Shown here: in pieces, positions 23,763 through 31,050 of the stretch
Layout of the letters: each line of letters opens with the position of its first letter
Position numbering within the stretch: position 1 is the first letter of the stretch
Assembly (NCBI GenBank): GCA_900755065.1
Contig: CAAEFC010000018.1
Location: 1-31,050, forward strand
Direction of reading: 5' to 3'
DNA length: 31,050 bases
DNA from: Bacilli bacterium
Lineage (GTDB): Bacteria; Bacillota_I; Bacilli_A; RFN20; CAG-449
Notes under the pieces: generated by a model
Told to the model about the DNA's origin: nothing
Database searches by the model: none
Seen by the model: the letters and a program-made list of their open reading frames with translations, nothing else
Position numbers and translations under genes: made by a program

Positions 23763-24321
23763 TTATACGACTTGGATACGAATATAGGCTTGATAGTTTG
23801 GATTGTATTTGTATATTCCTTTAACTATCTGGTTGCACTTGTTACTCCGTCTGTCCATCTGATGAAGATAGCATCTTCCAGAGGACAGGCTGTGACTGTC
23901 CAACTTTCGGTTCCTTTTTGTACGGTTTGTTCTTGTTTGCCTTTGATGTATCCCATGTCTCCTGCATGGTATTGAATTTCGATTCCATCCGTGATTTTGG
24001 CAAATTCTGCTGTAAATTTCATATATTGTTGTACATCGGTTTCTTGTCGGGTTGGACTGGTTTGTCCGTCTGACCATTGTACAAAGTAGTATCCTTCATC
24101 GGGAACGGCATGGACAAGGGTGGTATTGTTTCCTTTTTCTATTCTTTGGACTTTTTTCCTTCAATGGTTCCTCCTTTTTCTGCATCGTAGGATACGATAT
24201 AAGGTAGATTCTTTTCTTCTTTTGGGTCTTCTTTTGCAAAGGCGAGGACAACGATAACAAGCGCCAGCATGAGAAGCGGTATGGATAGGTATGCTATTTT
24301 TTGAATTGTGGTTTTTTTCAT
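23763..24321 (-). pseudogene. broken surface protein with InlB B-repeat-like domains
   Basis: The start is intact: AAAGGGTG before ATG 24321, then a signal/membrane segment (residues 1-29) and a first repeat reading DAEKGGTIEG. That frame stops at 24139. The sequence continues in a second frame (VQRIEKGNNTTLVHAV...FVQWSDG, then IQYHAGDMGYIKG...IFIRWTDG) to 23825, and a third frame (IVKGIYKYNPNYQAYIRIQ) ends at 23763. Restoring one A in the A6 run near 24150 joins the first two parts smoothly. The two tandem units of about 65 residues have the 'GG/GxIxG ... V.A.P..GY.FV.WSDG' pattern of divergent InlB B-repeats in secreted proteins. It was probably secreted or membrane-anchored before decay. 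Confidence 0.75.
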
Positions 24322-24383
24322 ATATACACCCTTTTTTTGATTTGTTTTGTGAATTGGGTCTCTCTATGTGTTTTTCTGTTAAA

Positions 24384-24412
24384 AGTATATCACAATTTGG
24401 TAAAAAAGGCAA
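24384..24412 (-). promoter_or_regulatory. promoter of the broken InlB-repeat gene
   Basis: TTGCCT (24407-24412) and TATACT (24384-24389) on the minus strand are 17 bp apart, about 60 bp upstream of the start at 24321. The promoter looks intact although the gene is broken. Confidence 0.6.
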
Positions 24413-24532
24413 TAATATAAGTAATGTAGATTGTCCTTTGTTTTGGTTTGCGTAAGTTCAAATCCGGTTTTTTGTGAAAATTGTTTAAATGCAGCTGTTG
24501 GATGGAAAGATTTTTCTTGATTGCATTCGTTT

Positions 24533-24553
24533 AAAAAAAGACAAATATGTCTT
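24533..24553 (-). terminator. intrinsic terminator
   Basis: Perfect stem AAGACA/TGTCTT (24538-24553) with a 4-nt loop, followed on the minus strand by seven T residues. No intact minus-strand gene lies just upstream, so it is probably a remnant of a lost gene. Confidence 0.65.
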
Positions 24554-24573
24554 CATTTTTGCATTTTATAAAT

Positions 24574-24607
24574 AAAAAAAGCCGTTTTCACGACTTTTTT
24601 GGCTTTT
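24574..24607 (-). terminator. second terminator-like hairpin
   Basis: AAAAGCC (24601-24607, read on the minus strand) pairs with GGCTTTT (24577-24583) around a 17-nt loop and is followed by more T residues. It lies next to the phased repeats and may belong to the same lost element. Confidence 0.5.
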
Positions 24608-24657
24608 GTAGCCATTTCGTACTACATAGATGGGTCTGATTACCAATATTGATACAA

Positions 24658-24731
24658 TGCATCCCCTAGGCAATGAATTTTTGCATACCATTGTTCAAAA
24701 AGTGCATACCCTTAGAGCTAATTTGCATACC
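24658..24731. repeat. three 21-bp-spaced TGCATACC repeats (iteron-like), plus a degenerate fourth
   Basis: TGCATACC occurs at 24682-24689, 24703-24710 and 24724-24731, exactly 21 bp apart (two helical turns), each preceded by T-rich or A-rich bases. TGCATCCC at 24658-24665 is a weaker copy, 24 bp before the first. Phased direct repeats of this kind are binding sites for one protein on one DNA face. They resemble the multiple terminal repeats of IS21-family elements, but no istA or istB gene is present. Confidence 0.7.
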
Positions 24732-24895
24732 TTTATCAATAGCTTGTTTATATTTAATAATTTAACATAAAATTATGTCGAAACAACTGTGCAAAACATT
24801 TGCGTTCAGTGATTTATGGTAGTTAGATTGCTTATTTATATAAAAATGTTATAAAAACTGCTACTTGTTTAGCAACTGCTAATTATAGTCATTTA

Positions 24896-25110
24896 TTAGA
24901 TAAAATGAATTTTAAGATAAACTCATTGCATTTCTTTCCTTCTTCACCATCCGGATAACTATATTAAAAACGTGATTTGTATTTTCTTTTTTTCGCAATA
25001 AAACTCACATGTTTTTCCAAGAATCTTAAATTAGTTAAATAGATGAGTGCTTTGATACGAGAAAATTTTATCTCCATAGCTTATAATAAGCAAAATCGGT
25101 GGAAGAACAG
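24896..25110 (-). pseudogene. decayed C-terminal part of an alpha/beta-hydrolase (copy A)
   Basis: Read on the minus strand, broken frames give LPPILLIISYGDKIFSYQ, then NHVFNI, then YPDGEEGKKCNEFILKF, with stops and frameshifts between them. This is the end of an alpha/beta-hydrolase: the LPP strand, the acidic residue in GD and the catalytic His in NHVF. It aligns block by block with copy B at 25850-26235, so the two are paralogous relics in the same orientation on either side of the GNAT gene. Confidence 0.7.
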
Positions 25111-25213
25111 TCTTTTTTGAATGAAAATTCTTAATTTATAAATATCAACAAGTTCATTTGATGTCAAATCATTAAAATGCTTAATAATTAATTTCATAAA
25201 ACAATATCTTCAC

Positions 25214-25720
25214 TTAATTTTCACTTAAAGGAAAAATAACTTTTCTAAAATAATAAACACTTATAACCTTATTAAATTTTATAGCAACATCATGAATTGT
25301 CCCTTCTAAAATAAAACCATTTTTTAAATGAAAATTATATGAATTTTTATTTTCACTTGTAATTATTGATATTATATTTGCAATATCGTTTTCTTTAGCA
25401 AGCTTTTCAATTTCATATAATAGTATTTTACCCGCATGCTCATGTAAATGATCCTTACTAACGTAAATAGAAAGATCAGCAGTTTTTCTATAAGCACTTC
25501 TTGAATTAAAGGTGTCTAAGTAAGCATAACCAATTATTTTTCCTTCATCATTTTCTAAAACAATAAAAGGATATATTTTCAAAATATCATTGCAGCGCTT
25601 TGCAAAACTTTCTAAATCAAGTTTTTCTTCTTCAAGAGTAAAGCATGTATTTTCAATATAATAATTATATATCTCTAAGCATTGACTAATATCTTTTTCT
25701 ACAATTTTTCTAACAATCAT
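25214..25720 (-). CDS. GNAT acetyltransferase, phosphinothricin/methionine sulfoximine acetyltransferase-like
   Basis: The intact 168-residue protein has the PAT/YwnH-type GNAT layout: IGYAYLDTFNSRSAYRKTADLSIYV (central strands, about 65-90), an acetyl-CoA-binding region around HEHAGKILLYEIEKLA, and ENKNSYNFHLKNGFILEGTIHDVAIKF (about 122-148), the family's C-terminal signature. Relatives N-acetylate phosphinothricin, methionine sulfoximine or similar amino acid analogues; the actual substrate is unknown. Shine-Dalgarno AGGTG lies 7 nt before ATG 25720. Low GC, and decayed hydrolase copies on both sides, suggest horizontal arrival. Confidence 0.88.
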   Translation of the reverse strand: MIVRKIVEKDISQCLEIYNYYIENTCFTLEEEKLDLESFAKRCNDILKIYPFIVLENDEGKIIGYAYLDTFNSRSAYRKTADLSIYVSKDHLHEHAGKILLYEIEKLAKENDIANIISIITSENKNSYNFHLKNGFILEGTIHDVAIKFNKVISVYYFRKVIFPLSEN

Positions 25721-25849
25721 CTAAAAGCACCTAACTTTCTTTAAATTATTATGTTTATTATCTTAACAAATTATATATTAAATATGTAGGCTTTTAAAGA
25801 TTCACTCAAAAAATATGTGCTTATACACTAAAGCATCTCAAAATATTAA

Positions 25850-26235
25850 TTATTTTTTTGAATTATCACGTATAAATTGTAAAATGGCTTTATTGCATTT
25901 TATTCATTCTATACTATTTGGATAAGTAATATTGAAGACATGATTTGCTTTTATATCATCTTCATAATATAATTCACAAGTTTTTTTAAGAACTTTAAAT
26001 CATTATACAAGCACATTATTTGATACGAAAACGTCTTATCACCTTTACTTGTTATCAATAATATAGGAGGCAAATGTGTGCTTTCTAAGATATATTTTTT
26101 AGGAGAAGCTGTATGCTGATAGGCCATAGAATGATGATAGCATTTTTCATATAGCATCTCTAATAGCCCTGGATTTAAAAAATATTTTGATAGATTTTTT
26201 TGTTCGGCAATGTAGCTGCCTCCTATGAATCGTTT
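25850..26235 (-). pseudogene. decayed alpha/beta-hydrolase (copy B)
   Basis: An uninterrupted stretch reads IGGSYIAEQKNLSKYFLN, then LPPILLITSKGDKTFSYQ, ending after a frame shift near 25970. The other frame continues with YYEDDIKANHVFNITYP, an in-frame TGA stop, then CNKAILQFIRDNSKK to 25850. The acid (in SKGDK) and His (NHVF) positions of the hydrolase fold are visible, but the catalytic Ser part and N-terminus are missing. It is longer than copy A and is interrupted by at least one frameshift and one stop. Confidence 0.72.
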
Positions 26236-26252
26236 TCAAGTGTATCAAAGTT

Positions 26253-26270
26253 CGTTAGTTCGAACCAACG
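26253..26270. repeat. near-perfect 18-bp palindrome
   Basis: CGTTAGTTCGAACCAACG is self-complementary except for one mismatched pair. It lies between hydrolase copy B and the terminator hairpin at 26302-26329, so it could be an operator for a dimeric regulator or a recombination remnant. Nothing in the window identifies its partner. Confidence 0.45.
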
Positions 26271-26289
26271 GTAGGATTTGAACCATCGC

Positions 26290-26329
26290 AAAAACAAAAA
26301 AAGTTTGATGCATTTTACTGTATCAAACT
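26290..26329 (-). terminator. intrinsic terminator
   Basis: Perfect 8-bp stem AGTTTGAT/ATCAAACT (26322-26329 with 26302-26309) with a 12-nt loop, followed by TTTTTTT on the minus strand. It lies about 210 bp after the lipoprotein gene and probably ends its transcript. Confidence 0.75.
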
Positions 26330-26333
26330 AATG

Positions 26334-26544
26334 CTTCAATAATGATAAAAACATATTTAATGAAAACACAAAAATACATGTTTTCTATGCATTGGGCATG
26401 GGTAAAAAATATCGTAAAAGATATTTAAAACACTTTAAAAATCCAGATATAAGAGAACAAAATATGAACCACGAAACATACTTCTTCTGCCACCCGCAGG
26501 AATGGACAAAAGAAGTATTTGATTGTGTTTTTAAAAACAATTAA
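26334..26544 (+). pseudogene. C-terminal fragment of another alpha/beta-hydrolase, plus strand
   Basis: An open frame from a stop near 26333 to 26544 contains KIHVFYALGMGKKYRKRYL, then FKNPDIREQNMNHETYFF and HPQEWTKEVFDCVF. This is the tail of an alpha/beta-hydrolase family in which the YALKMG strand and the MxHEE/MNHET His region close the fold. Only one ATG (26398) is in frame, giving at most 48 residues and no catalytic Ser. It is a different family from copies A and B and lies on the other strand. Its last 4 bp overlap the lipoprotein gene end. Confidence 0.6.
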
Positions 26545-29141
26545 TTTTCTTGAAAGACTTTCATGTATTCTACATTAAAAAGTGTGAATCGAACAGTTAA
26601 TAAATCACCTTCTGTGCTATACATAAATTCCATTAAATCAATTGTATCGTATTGTGTTATCCCAATATAATATTCACCTTTGTCATTTAGTTCAATAACA
26701 CAATCTTTTTCATAAATATTAAAGTGTAAACTATATGATTTATCTTTATATCTTACATAAACATTTGTAAAAATTAATTGTTCCCCATTTTCTAATTCTA
26801 TGGTTAAATCTTCATAATTCTTATATACAGTAGGATTGTCTTCTTCGTTTTTTAAAGTTTGATCAGAACAAATAATTTCTTTACAGAATTCTCTATCAAA
26901 TAAACTATTAGTAATTTCAAATTTATTTTTAAATTCTTCTAACGTTCCATCATAATATAAAGCATCAAGATGATAATTTCTTTCATCGCTATAGTCAGTA
27001 CCATCTATAGAATAACTTTGATTGAATGAAAAACTATTTAATGTATTTGGTAAATGTAATTTTTTAAGAGTTTTAGTGTTTTTCATAGGTTCACTATTTA
27101 TATTTGACCTACTTGAAATAGTAAAGTCAGTTACTGTCTTTCCATTTATTGTAGCAGGTACAAACAGTTCTTCACTATTTCCACAATAGTTTATTAAACG
27201 AATTGAACTATCGTCTATTTCTTCTGTTTCTTTATTATAAGAATAGCCAACATATTCATAATCGTTAATGATACTATTCAACTCGCTATCGTCTTCAATC
27301 TCGATTTCGCATCCATAATTTTTAATATTTGAAAAATCTGTAAATACAGCATTATTTACTTTAGATATTAGTTTAATTTTTGTGGTGGCATTATATTGAA
27401 GTCTATCATAGTTAATTCTATTCAATGTTGAAGGTAAATAGATATTTATAGTTCTATCTAAATTATAATCTATTTCGAATTGATTTAATGAAAATTCAGT
27501 AACTCCCTCATGAACAACTATATTTTTAACGTTCAAGCAATTAATAGGATCGAGTCCATCAATATTATTGTTGAAATATATATCAATTGTTTCAAGTCCA
27601 TTTACAAAACCACCAAAAGTTGCATTAGGCTTAGTTGATTTTAATTCTATATTTTTAATCGCACCTTTTTCATCAGATATATAAACTTTATCAAAAGTGC
27701 CACTTAAGACTAACTTATCTATATTAACTTTATCACTTAATACTGAAAAGTTATATTGATCATAGACATTCCCAACTTCTAAATATTCAAAGTGAGCTTG
27801 AATGTCATTTGATAAAAATATGTTAGCGAAAATATCAAATTCATAATTATTTTCATCATTAATTAAATTATATTTTAAGGACTTTATATTTATAAATATA
27901 TTTGGTAATTGATTTCTAAAGAACCAATCAGAATATTTATTGTATTGAAGTAAATCTAAATTATCTACTTTTTTATTCATTAAATATAAAAGAGTACTAT
28001 TAGTTGCATCAGTCAATAGATTATCTTCAACTTTAAATAAGGTTGAACCTTCTTCGACAATTATGTTTTCTAAATAATAATGAACATTATCATTATAATA
28101 TTCAATATTAAAAGTTTTAATATCAACAGTATTTCCTTCTTGATCAGTTATTCTAGTAATTGATTTTGGAATATAAAGTTCTCTTATATTTCCACTAGCG
28201 AAGATATAAAAAGTATTAGAAATAGCTGTAACATTACTTGGTAAAGTAATTGTAGTTTCACTTCCATCGCTAACATATCCTAAAGCAACACCATTTGAAA
28301 CTTGTAATCCCTGATTAATTGAAATTCCACCACTATTAGGAAATATTTTATCCATTATTTTTGAATATTCTTGCTTTGTAATTTCAAATTTAGACTCGTT
28401 TTTTAAATTTCTTAAAGTGTTTGGATTAATCAATGAAAAGTTATCATCTAACTTGTTTCTTACTTCAGAAATGACATTTTGATCATTTATTTCTTTTTGA
28501 GTCATATTCGCTGACTGATAGTTAATTACAGTTCTTTCAGTTGTTTTTGAATATTCGATAAACATTAATGAACTATCGCCATAAAAATACCATTCTGTGT
28601 TGTTATCATCTGAAATTTCTATGCCGCCAAATGTATAGTTATTGCCATCGATATAATTAACGCTAAAATAAATGTAATGACTTACACCATCAAAGCTATA
28701 TTCACCAGGAATATAAACATAAGTTGAAATAGACTCACTTTCTAAAAAAGTTTTAATATAGTATTGTTCATCTACAAATGCTGCAATATTATAAAAACTT
28801 GTTTGTTTTCTGTATTCAGTTAAGCCTTTTCCCATTATAATCGGAATATAAAATGATTGTTCAAATGCATTAGCAATATCTGGCTTTTGTGTTTTGCCAT
28901 CAGCGTTATCTATAATTGAAATAATATCATCATTTCTTTCATCAACTTTCTTTAACGCAATTTTGTTTCGTTTATTAGAAGTTGAAATATTACTAGTACT
29001 ATCAAAATCTTTAATTATTTTGCTTACTTTTTTATAGTAATCATTGTATTCGTTATTTTTGACTTTGTTAGAGCAACCTGTCATACATAATATTGATGAC
29101 AAACTTAATAGTGAGACAACCAATAAATATTTGTTTTTCAT
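26541..29141 (-). CDS. lipoprotein with leucine-rich (BspA-like) repeats
   Basis: The 866-residue protein starts with a lipoprotein signal peptide; the lipobox ends in C23 (MTGC). It is rich in Asn, Tyr, Ile and Ser. Scattered LRR_5/BspA-type units follow, for example near IRELYIPKSITRI, IYLPSTLNRI and LKKLHLPNTLNSF, between beta-rich segments. It should sit on the outer cell surface; related BspA-like proteins often bind host or other cell surfaces, but the target is unknown. ATG 29141 has AAGGGG about 8 nt upstream; an upstream ATG at 29177 lacks a site. It is very AT-rich compared with the core genes. The transglutaminase-like gene precedes it on the same strand. Confidence 0.82.
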   Translation of the reverse strand: MKNKYLLVVSLLSLSSILCMTGCSNKVKNNEYNDYYKKVSKIIKDFDSTSNISTSNKRNKIALKKVDERNDDIISIIDNADGKTQKPDIANAFEQSFYIPIIMGKGLTEYRKQTSFYNIAAFVDEQYYIKTFLESESISTYVYIPGEYSFDGVSHYIYFSVNYIDGNNYTFGGIEISDDNNTEWYFYGDSSLMFIEYSKTTERTVINYQSANMTQKEINDQNVISEVRNKLDDNFSLINPNTLRNLKNESKFEITKQEYSKIMDKIFPNSGGISINQGLQVSNGVALGYVSDGSETTITLPSNVTAISNTFYIFASGNIRELYIPKSITRITDQEGNTVDIKTFNIEYYNDNVHYYLENIIVEEGSTLFKVEDNLLTDATNSTLLYLMNKKVDNLDLLQYNKYSDWFFRNQLPNIFINIKSLKYNLINDENNYEFDIFANIFLSNDIQAHFEYLEVGNVYDQYNFSVLSDKVNIDKLVLSGTFDKVYISDEKGAIKNIELKSTKPNATFGGFVNGLETIDIYFNNNIDGLDPINCLNVKNIVVHEGVTEFSLNQFEIDYNLDRTINIYLPSTLNRINYDRLQYNATTKIKLISKVNNAVFTDFSNIKNYGCEIEIEDDSELNSIINDYEYVGYSYNKETEEIDDSSIRLINYCGNSEELFVPATINGKTVTDFTISSRSNINSEPMKNTKTLKKLHLPNTLNSFSFNQSYSIDGTDYSDERNYHLDALYYDGTLEEFKNKFEITNSLFDREFCKEIICSDQTLKNEEDNPTVYKNYEDLTIELENGEQLIFTNVYVRYKDKSYSLHFNIYEKDCVIELNDKGEYYIGITQYDTIDLMEFMYSTEGDLLTVRFTLFNVEYMKVFQEN

Positions 29142-29248
29142 TTGTATTCCCCTTTTGCATATCAAACTTTTTTGCATTTCCTATTTGATATTAGCTACAT
29201 TTTAATTTTAGCAAAAATAAAATACAATTTCTATTTTATTATTATTTT

Positions 29249-30133
29249 TTATTTAATTGGTGATTCATATAAAGATTTTATACTATAAGCAATCGGTTCT
29301 TTATTATGATTTGTTTCTTCTAAATACTTTTCTTGAGCTTTAAGAAGGTGAAGATATTCTTGCGGCATATTTTCAACTCTAAATTTATGATTTAAACATT
29401 CGTTTTTATATATTGAATAATTCTCGGGAATCAAACAAATTGAACCATTCTTTTTTCCAAATCCATTATATTTTTCAAATGATATTCTAAAGCAGTTTTT
29501 TAGCATATAAAGATTAATATTATTATTTTTCTGCCTTATTTTTTCTAAATTCTTACTCTTCGCGTTTGAACTAACAAAAGTTTGAAATCGAGAAAGCAAA
29601 AAGTTATTTCTTATTTCAATCATAGACAATGGTATAAAATTCTCATCAATAAAATAACCATCTGTTGTTGGATCAAGCATAATCCACTTATCTAATTTTT
29701 CATCAAATATTTCACATACTACATGTGAGTCAAAGTCAAAAGGTGAAAAGGGATTAATAAATACTCTTCTAGCATATATTCCTAATGCTAAACAGCATTC
29801 TGTAATAATCTTGGCTTTATTTAAGCAATTAATTCCATTTTCACTATTTTCAAAACTATATTCAAGTAGTTTTAAAGAATTACATTCTATGTGATTGTCA
29901 TAAAAAGAATTATGTTTAAGTCTCGGTGCAAAATAATGTAATAATCTCTTTGCTCTTTCAAATGAAGTTCCGCTTTTAGCAATAGACTTTAATGAATATT
30001 TGAATTCTAATTCTTCAAATTCTTTCGCCTTAAAATCATAAATTAAATTAACTTTTTTACCATTTAAAAAATTAGAATAATTATTCAGTATTCCTAAGTA
30101 TAAATTCTCTATTTGTTTTTGATATGAGTTCAT
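29249..30133 (-). CDS. transglutaminase-like cysteine protease-fold protein
   Basis: The 294-residue protein has no signal peptide. A transglutaminase-core triad is visible: C103 (in INCLNKAKII), H137 (in FDSHVVCEIF) and D154 (in WIMLDPTTDGYF), spaced as in the transglutaminase-like superfamily. Such bacterial proteins are usually proteases, amidases or peptide N-glycanase-like enzymes rather than true cross-linkers. The N-terminal 60 and C-terminal 130 residues are not recognised. AAAGGA precedes ATG 30133. It lies upstream of the leucine-rich lipoprotein gene on the same strand with a 107-bp gap, so the two may or may not share a transcript. Confidence 0.78.
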   Translation of the reverse strand: MNSYQKQIENLYLGILNNYSNFLNGKKVNLIYDFKAKEFEELEFKYSLKSIAKSGTSFERAKRLLHYFAPRLKHNSFYDNHIECNSLKLLEYSFENSENGINCLNKAKIITECCLALGIYARRVFINPFSPFDFDSHVVCEIFDEKLDKWIMLDPTTDGYFIDENFIPLSMIEIRNNFLLSRFQTFVSSNAKSKNLEKIRQKNNNINLYMLKNCFRISFEKYNGFGKKNGSICLIPENYSIYKNECLNHKFRVENMPQEYLHLLKAQEKYLEETNHNKEPIAYSIKSLYESPIK

Positions 30134-30168
30134 ATATTTTTCCTTTAAATTTGATATTTTTTATAAGT

Positions 30169-30483
30169 TTATCTATAAAGAACTACGACTTTTGGATTTT
30201 CTAAATCCTGCTCTCTAACAAAACACTCAACATAATCTCCAATTTCATATATTGGAAAATAATTAACCATTCTTCTTGCAACAAATCTAATTTTAACTCT
30301 CTTATTTGAATCTTTTGATTCAATAACTCCATACATTAAACTACCTATAGATCTTTCAGTAATTCTAACACTAACAGTTTTGCCACTTGAATTTCTAAAT
30401 GGTAAAAACCAATTTAAATACACAGCTATGGAAGCAATTAAAGCTGTTATTGTTACTATATCCAAAATAAAAAACAAAAGCAT
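30169..30483 (-). CDS. small membrane protein with C-terminal beta domain; start created by a DNA junction
   Basis: The 104-residue protein has one N-terminal transmembrane helix (about 3-27) and then a beta-rich soluble part (KTVSVRITERS, VKIRFVARR, YEIGDYVECFV). This topology is similar to DUF2500/DUF3592 proteins, but I cannot assign a family. The frame runs out of phase into the methyltransferase end, and ATG 30483 has no usable Shine-Dalgarno site. The native start and promoter were probably lost at the junction near 30475, so expression is doubtful. It is followed 35 bp later by the transglutaminase-like gene. Confidence 0.6.
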   Translation of the reverse strand: MLLFFILDIVTITALIASIAVYLNWFLPFRNSSGKTVSVRITERSIGSLMYGVIESKDSNKRVKIRFVARRMVNYFPIYEIGDYVECFVREQDLENPKVVVLYR

Positions 30484-31050
30484 TCCCTGCCATTTTGTAT
30501 AATTGCGTATTTGAAAAATGATCAATCACTTTATCAATATCTGCATCCTTCCATCCCATTAACCGCCAACATTCACGTGGTGTGAGCTTGCGAATACATA
30601 CCCAATCATTTTTACTAGTGATTACTCCAATATCAGAGCAGGATGATTTTAAGGTGGGAATCATCGATTTTTGCACTACTCCCCGTTTAAAACTGCAACG
30701 ATTAATATATATCCCATCTCCTTCATGCGCGACAGCATAACCAGCTTTAGTGTTTTCGGGAACCAATAAGACAAGATTATCTTTGCGAACGGTAGTCAAT
30801 GAACTCATAATTTTATTGTTGTAAATTTCTAAATTCTGCTTATACTCACCATTCTCATTTTTTCTTCCACGCAAAGCGCACGCTACCGGAACAACCACAT
30901 AATTATCCGTCGCTCTTGATCCTGCGTTTGCTGTTATAGCCCATCCGTATCGATCATCAAGTTCGTGTGGTTTGAAGCGCAACCCTCTTATAAAGTTTTT
31001 TCTGTTTTTCATATCGCAAAAGTTGGATATCATTTTCTCACTCAGATAAT
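30395..31050 (-). CDS. C5 cytosine DNA methyltransferase, C-terminal part, 3' end replaced
   Basis: The frame is open to the window edge, so the N-terminus with motifs I-VIII lies outside. The visible part contains a target-recognition-like region (HELDDRYGWAITANAG, SSLTTVRKDN), motif IX (RKLTPRECWRLMGW) and motif X start (LYKMAGNA), as in Dcm/M.HhaI-type enzymes of phages and integrative elements. After AGNA the sequence turns into about 25 unrelated, Phe/Asn-rich residues, where the normal closing helix should be. GC content is clearly higher than in the genes next to it. It was probably part of a restriction or phage/ICE module cut off by a rearrangement; activity is uncertain. Confidence 0.85.
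   Translation of the reverse strand, partial: YLSEKMISNFCDMKNRKNFIRGLRFKPHELDDRYGWAITANAGSRATDNYVVVPVACALRGRKNENGEYKQNLEIYNNKIMSSLTTVRKDNLVLLVPENTKAGYAVAHEGDGIYINRCSFKRGVVQKSMIPTLKSSCSDIGVITSKNDWVCIRKLTPRECWRLMGWKDADIDKVIDHFSNTQLYKMAGNAFVFYFGYSNNNSFNCFHSCVFKLVFTI

Noticed and set aside
26236..26290. tRNA-like sequence (GGTTCAAATCC on the minus strand)
   Set aside because: A T-loop-like string is present, but the T-stem does not pair well and no acceptor, D-arm or anticodon arm could be fitted around it.

Overview
The window looks like a chromosomal piece of a low-to-moderate-GC Bacillota (Firmicutes), possibly near the Erysipelotrichia or related lineages. The evidence is Gram-positive-type Shine-Dalgarno sites (GGAGG), an RqcH-type NFACT protein, a YdbS/YdbT pair, a CwlJ-like cortex hydrolase, CsoR, and FeoA/FeoB with a Cys-rich partner. 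The genus cannot be fixed from the sequence alone. I see no rRNA, tRNA or CRISPR array.

Positions 1 to about 22.93 kb are dense, balanced-GC core genome. On the left, rqcH (+) converges on a five-gene minus-strand operon: ydbS, ydbT, a helical-repeat protein, trmL and a thioredoxin-like lipoprotein. Next is a metal-homeostasis stretch. It has csoR-copA with a CsoR-type operator inside the promoter, mntP behind a yybP-ykoY (Mn) riboswitch with a terminator, a CwlJ-like hydrolase, and a CaCA-type cation exchanger. A phosphodiesterase operon and a membrane protein with an acidic linker follow. Then come an MFS transporter overlapping a GH2 glycosidase (a glycan uptake/cleavage pair), and feoA-feoB-Cys-rich protein running without a gap into a heterodimeric ABC exporter. 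A CarD-like regulator closes the core.

From about 22.93 kb to the right end, base composition falls sharply and coding density drops: this is an accessory island or gene graveyard. It holds a small frameshifted ORF, a broken InlB-repeat surface protein, three phased 21-bp repeats resembling transposase-binding sites, a PAT-like GNAT acetyltransferase between two decayed copies of the same alpha/beta-hydrolase, and a third, unrelated hydrolase tail on the opposite strand. An AT-rich cassette follows (small membrane protein, transglutaminase-like protein, leucine-rich-repeat lipoprotein), joined directly to the truncated end of a C5 cytosine DNA methyltransferase.

The most interesting points are an internal ribosome-binding site inside copA that could release its C-terminal HMA domain as a separate CopZ-like chaperone, the continuous feo-ABC exporter operon, the phased iterons, the repeated hydrolase relics, and the methyltransferase/membrane-protein junction.
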